Source: Paenibacillus typhae
GTDB lineage: Bacteria > Bacillota > Bacilli > Paenibacillales > Paenibacillaceae
NCBI RefSeq assembly: GCF_900099765.1
Contig: NZ_FNDX01000002.1
Location: forward strand, 186,001-250,000
DNA length: 64,000 nt
Reading direction: 5' to 3'
The notes below the pieces were generated by a model. The model was not told where the DNA came from, made no database searches, and saw only the letters and a list, made by a program, of their open reading frames with translations. The position numbers and the translations under genes were made by a program. Below are positions 61,847 through 64,000 of the stretch, in pieces (positions within the stretch are counted from its first letter, which is position 1; each line of letters starts with the position of its first letter).

Positions 61847-61960
61847 CTAAGCAAACACCATCCTAACTTCAAATTCTCCACATTTGCACTGGACCCCCAT
61901 AATCAACGATTCAGCAAGATTTCCGCAGAGTTCATTCCCTATTTCTATCGTGCAGATCAT
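61847..61960 (-). CDS. Possible 37-aa small protein
   Basis: The frame from ATG at 61960 reads MICTIEIGNELCGNLAESLI, then MGVQCKCGEFEVRMVFA. It looks protein-like (Cys-x-Cys-Gly and a regular helix/strand pattern), and a strong stem-loop follows the stop by 13 bases. No ribosome site is seen and the start overlaps the promoter of the opposite gene, so it may be a remnant rather than a gene. Confidence 0.2.
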   Translation of the reverse strand: MICTIEIGNELCGNLAESLIMGVQCKCGEFEVRMVFA

Positions 61961-61968
61961 GCTATAAT
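61960..61968 (+). promoter_or_regulatory. Extended -10 promoter for the tiny membrane protein
   Basis: TGCTATAAT is TG-N-TATAAT. The -35 region is weak. A run of about 12 A then leads into the ribosome site. Confidence 0.5.
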
Positions 61969-61994
61969 CTAAAAAAAAAAAAGAGGTGATGGCT

Positions 61995-62063
61995 TTGAAA
62001 TTTATAATCGTTGTCTTAATTCTCTTGTTTGTGTTTGGTTTCTTCAAAAAAAAGAAGAAGTAA
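61995..62063 (+). CDS. Tiny membrane protein (22 aa)
   Basis: From the TTG at 61995, six bases after AAGAGGTG, the product is (M)KFIIVVLILLFVFGFFKKKKK: one hydrophobic helix and a five-lysine tail. An ATG at 61989 is in the same frame but directly abuts the ribosome site. The extended -10 promoter, good ribosome site and clear helix-plus-charge design suggest a real membrane microprotein. Its function is unknown. Confidence 0.5.
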   Translation: MKFIIVVLILLFVFGFFKKKKK

Positions 62064-62118
62064 AACCTGCATCATAATATATTTTTAAACGCCACCTAAT
62101 TGTGCTAGATAACATAAA

Positions 62119-62150
62119 GAAAGACAGTCCCCGCAGCCGGGGATCTGCCT
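62119..62150 (-). terminator. Probable terminator of the cwlJ-gerQ operon
   Basis: GATCCCC and GGGGACT form a stem on the minus strand, followed by GTCTTTCTTTATG. It lies 27 bases beyond the gerQ stop. Confidence 0.5.
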
Positions 62151-62176
62151 TCCGTATGGATAATAAGATTCATAAA

Positions 62177-62668
62177 TTAGCGGCAGTTACGCGTAGGCGG
62201 ATTGCCGATAACACCAGGATACTGGTAAGCGAGCGGCTCATCAAAGGTGGCGTAGTCGAAGTAGATCATAAGCAGCACGGTACGCTGTCCGGTAACCGGA
62301 TCACTGATGATGATATGATCTCGTCCGGCGGCTTCCAGTACGCCTTTATAAACCTTGGCATTCCATTCTTTATTGTTTTCGTATGTGTAGTAGAACGTTC
62401 CGACCTTGCCAAGGTTCAGCCGGAAAATATTCTCGATATAGGATTGCTCAAAGACTGGCGCGGTCGTAGGCACTACTGCTCCGCTTGGAGTCATCGGGCT
62501 TCCGCTAGTAACCTGAGGCGGCATGGTGGTTACCGGGTTCATTGTAGTTGAAGGGGGCATTGTGCCCATCGGCATTGTGCCCATCGGCATTGTCCCCATC
62601 GGCATCGTACTGCCGGAAGGATTGCTGCCGATCATATAAGTAACGGGACGGTAAGGTTGACTAATCAT
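62177..62668 (-). CDS. gerQ: Spore coat protein GerQ
   Basis: A 163-residue spore protein. The N-terminal 70 residues are rich in Met, Pro, Thr and Gly, with three MPMGT repeats. The conserved C-terminal domain reads FEQSYIENIFRLNLGKVGTF, then NNKEWNAKVYKGVLEAAGRD and TFDEPLAYQYPG. GerQ is needed for CwlJ location in the spore coat. TTAGGAGG precedes the ATG. It follows cwlJ on the same strand, the same order as in Bacillus (cwlJ then ywdL). Confidence 0.93.
   Translation of the reverse strand: MISQPYRPVTYMIGSNPSGSTMPMGTMPMGTMPMGTMPPSTTMNPVTTMPPQVTSGSPMTPSGAVVPTTAPVFEQSYIENIFRLNLGKVGTFYYTYENNKEWNAKVYKGVLEAAGRDHIIISDPVTGQRTVLLMIYFDYATFDEPLAYQYPGVIGNPPTRNCR
62556..62612 (-). repeat. 15-bp tandem repeat inside gerQ
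   Basis: GGCATTGTGCCCATC occurs at 62556-62570 and 62571-62585, with one change at 62586-62600 and a partial copy to 62612. It encodes MPMGT units in the low-complexity N-terminal tail of GerQ. Copy number may vary between strains. Confidence 0.85.
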
Positions 62669-62762
62669 TTGTAAAAAACCTCCTAAGTAAATGTTGGCTC
62701 AAGGAGACAGTACCGGCAATCCGTATTCGTTCAGCCAAGCTGTCTCCTGCAGCCCGCGATGC

Positions 62763-63185
62763 CTAATATACAGCCGGGCAATCCTCAGCGGTCGGGGTAA
62801 AGAAGCAATGGGCCTTGTAGCGTCCGGTATTCTGCTGGTTATACCACTGCGCCGGACAGGCGCCGACAGGACGGAAGAACCATAATGCATTAGAGGCCGG
62901 CCAGGTTCTTTCACCCGCTATAACCCGTTTAGCCAGCCTGATGTCTGACTCCCTGGCCCGCTGGTAAAAGTAACTCTTCTGCGGGGCTTCGAAGCCGCCC
63001 GGACTCTGATACACCATATCATTCACATTCCGGATGTTCTTGAAGTCCAGACAATTCCCGAGAATCCGGTTCACACCTACATTACCGACCATGAGCATGC
63101 CGGAATCCCCATCCTCCTCAGCTTCCGCCCTCATCAGCCGTGCCAGCACCCTCACATCTTCCGAATTCGTTTTGATGACGGCCAT
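62763..63185 (-). CDS. cwlJ: Spore cortex-lytic cell wall hydrolase CwlJ
   Basis: A 140-residue Hydrolase_2/SleB-type enzyme. DVRVLARLMRAEAEEDGDSG contains the catalytic Glu, followed by GNVGVNRILGNCLDFKNIRN. YQSPGGFEAPQKSYFYQRAR and AHCFFTPTAEDCPAVY complete the family. The start at 63185 follows AAGGAGGAG. There is no signal peptide, as in Bacillus CwlJ, which is placed in the coat during sporulation and cuts cortex peptidoglycan at germination. It is cotranscribed with gerQ. Confidence 0.93.
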   Translation of the reverse strand: MAVIKTNSEDVRVLARLMRAEAEEDGDSGMLMVGNVGVNRILGNCLDFKNIRNVNDMVYQSPGGFEAPQKSYFYQRARESDIRLAKRVIAGERTWPASNALWFFRPVGACPAQWYNQQNTGRYKAHCFFTPTAEDCPAVY

Positions 63186-63303
63186 GCTTTCTCCTCCTTG
63201 CACTTGCCGAGCTCAGGTCAGGCTCTGCGCCCAGCACCGTTTTGATACCGGCGTGCAGTCATAACCCGCTTCGCAAGTCTCCACTTTTCTGTACTGCTCG
63301 CTG

Positions 63304-63312
63304 TATTGTATG
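63304..63312 (-). promoter_or_regulatory. Sporulation sigma factor -10-like box
   Basis: On the minus strand CATACAATA fits the SigE (CATACA-T) and SigK (CATA-N3-TA) -10 patterns. The -35 region is not clear. It lies about 120 bases before cwlJ. Confidence 0.35.
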
Positions 63313-63374
63313 TGCATTCGCCTAAGAGGTGACAGTCAGAGCCTAATTTCTTCCCGCCGTACCGCTAGAGCATA

Positions 63375-64000
63375 TTAAGGCTCATAGATCATCTTGCGGG
63401 TCATGCCGCCGTCAATCACCAGCTGTGCCCCGGTGATGAAGTTATTCTCAGGTGCTGTCAAATAGAGACAGGCCCGGGCAATGTCCTCAGGCTTGCCAAC
63501 CCGGCCTGCCGGATGCTGTTTATGGTCAATCTCACGCAGCTCATTGTAATCCCCGGTCTCAATCCAGCCCGGACTGATGCAGTTCACTGTAATCCCGTCC
63601 TTCCCTAAAGTAACGGCCATCGCATGTGTCAGTGCCGAGATGGCTCCCTTGGAAGCCGCATATGCTTCTGTATTCGGCTCAGACATCAGCGAGCGTGTAG
63701 AGGACAGATTGACGACAGCCCCGCCGTCAGGATTCTTCCTCATAAATTTGGCCGCTTCCCGGGTCGCAAGAAAGACGCTGCGGGCATTTGTATTCAGTAC
63801 CTTGTCCCATACGTCGGCAGACAGCTCATAAAATCCGGCAGAATGCGGATTGGAAATACCTGCATTATTAATTAGGATATCAACGGTGCCGTACTCGTTC
63901 GCCGTATGGGCAACCAGCGCTACGATCTCCTCTTCCCTGCTGACGTCACAGGGCACAAATTCGGCGTGCCCGCCTGCTGCAATGATCTTTTCCGCGGCCT
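63375..64000 (-). CDS. Short-chain dehydrogenase/reductase (SDR), 5' end outside the window
   Basis: The visible 208 residues run past the right edge; the N-terminal glycine-rich cofactor motif is not seen. AKIIAAGGHAEFVPCDVSRE is in frame before the first Met, showing the true start lies outside. The core has VDILINNAGIS (NNAG), Ser in VVNLSSTRS and YAASKGAISALTHAMAVTLG (Tyr-x3-Lys), then CISPGWIET and TGAQLVIDGGMTRK. It is a classical SDR oxidoreductase using NAD(P); the substrate is unknown. Confidence 0.88.
   Translation of the reverse strand, partial: AAEKIIAAGGHAEFVPCDVSREEEIVALVAHTANEYGTVDILINNAGISNPHSAGFYELSADVWDKVLNTNARSVFLATREAAKFMRKNPDGGAVVNLSSTRSLMSEPNTEAYAASKGAISALTHAMAVTLGKDGITVNCISPGWIETGDYNELREIDHKQHPAGRVGKPEDIARACLYLTAPENNFITGAQLVIDGGMTRKMIYEP

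Noticed and set aside
61847-62047. A 66-codon version of the small minus-strand frame
   Set aside because: Its TTG start lacks a ribosome site and the first part is antisense to the tiny membrane protein. Only the last 37 codons look protein-like.
62556-62612. A CRISPR-like or regulatory tandem repeat
   Set aside because: The 15-base units are adjacent, in frame and coding, so they are a protein repeat.

Overview
The window looks like chromosome from a spore-forming member of the Bacillota, most likely a Paenibacillus or a close relative. The support is: gerQ and cwlJ spore genes; Bacillus-type preQ1 and c-di-AMP riboswitches; AGGAGG ribosome binding sites with frequent TTG starts; moderate to high GC in genes with AT-rich spacers; and several YesM/YesN two-component systems tied to carbohydrate ABC transporters. 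No rRNA, tRNA, insertion sequence, phage or CRISPR array was seen. Both edges cut a gene: an M14-type hydrolase on the left and a short-chain dehydrogenase on the right.

Layout. 0-5.7 kb: small transport and accessory genes, including a LacI-type regulator followed by a promoter with a perfect operator and an MFS exporter. 5.8-12.1 kb: a five-gene carbohydrate cassette read leftward (binding protein, two permeases, histidine kinase, AraC-type response regulator). 12.1-12.8 kb: a non-coding stretch with two families of short inverted repeats. 12.8-18.1 kb: a tightly packed three-gene operon (TerB-N/TerB-C protein, BrxD/DUF2791-like P-loop ATPase, Lhr/BrxHI-like helicase), the best candidate for an antiviral or DNA-processing system. 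18.9-25.7 kb: a second five-gene cassette with the same order as the first and a perfect cre site. 25.8-35.7 kb: a NiaP-like transporter, a DUF1836 protein divergent from a CNNM/CorC protein, two GNAT enzymes, a VOC protein, a KtrB-like potassium transporter and tandem M29 aminopeptidases.

35.7-42.7 kb: an AlkZ-related protein, a TetR-MBL operon with two perfect operators placed on its promoter, the pstSCAB phosphate transporter and a divergent LysR regulator. 42.7-47.4 kb: a methyltransferase, an EamA exporter with a structured leader, a zinc alcohol dehydrogenase, a VanW protein and an isochorismatase-like hydrolase. 47.6-50.1 kb: queFCDE under a preQ1-I riboswitch. 50.2-54.4 kb: a ZIP transporter, murB, and an iron-uptake pair (FhuF-like reductase and orphan siderophore ATPase) behind Fur-like boxes. 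54.5-58.0 kb: a KimA-like potassium importer under a c-di-AMP riboswitch and terminator, then bdbC/bdbD. 58.1-61.5 kb: an MHYT histidine kinase and a second CNNM protein with a leader ORF and hairpin at its start. 62-63.2 kb: a tiny membrane protein and the cwlJ-gerQ germination operon.

Together the genes serve carbohydrate scavenging, ion balance (K+, probably Mg2+, Fe, Pi), tRNA modification, thiol oxidation and germination. The parts least explained by known annotation are the TerB-ATPase-helicase operon, the CNNM leader at 61.5 kb, the paired operators at 37.8 kb, and the repeats at 12.3-12.7 kb. All assignments come from reading the sequence; no database search was run.
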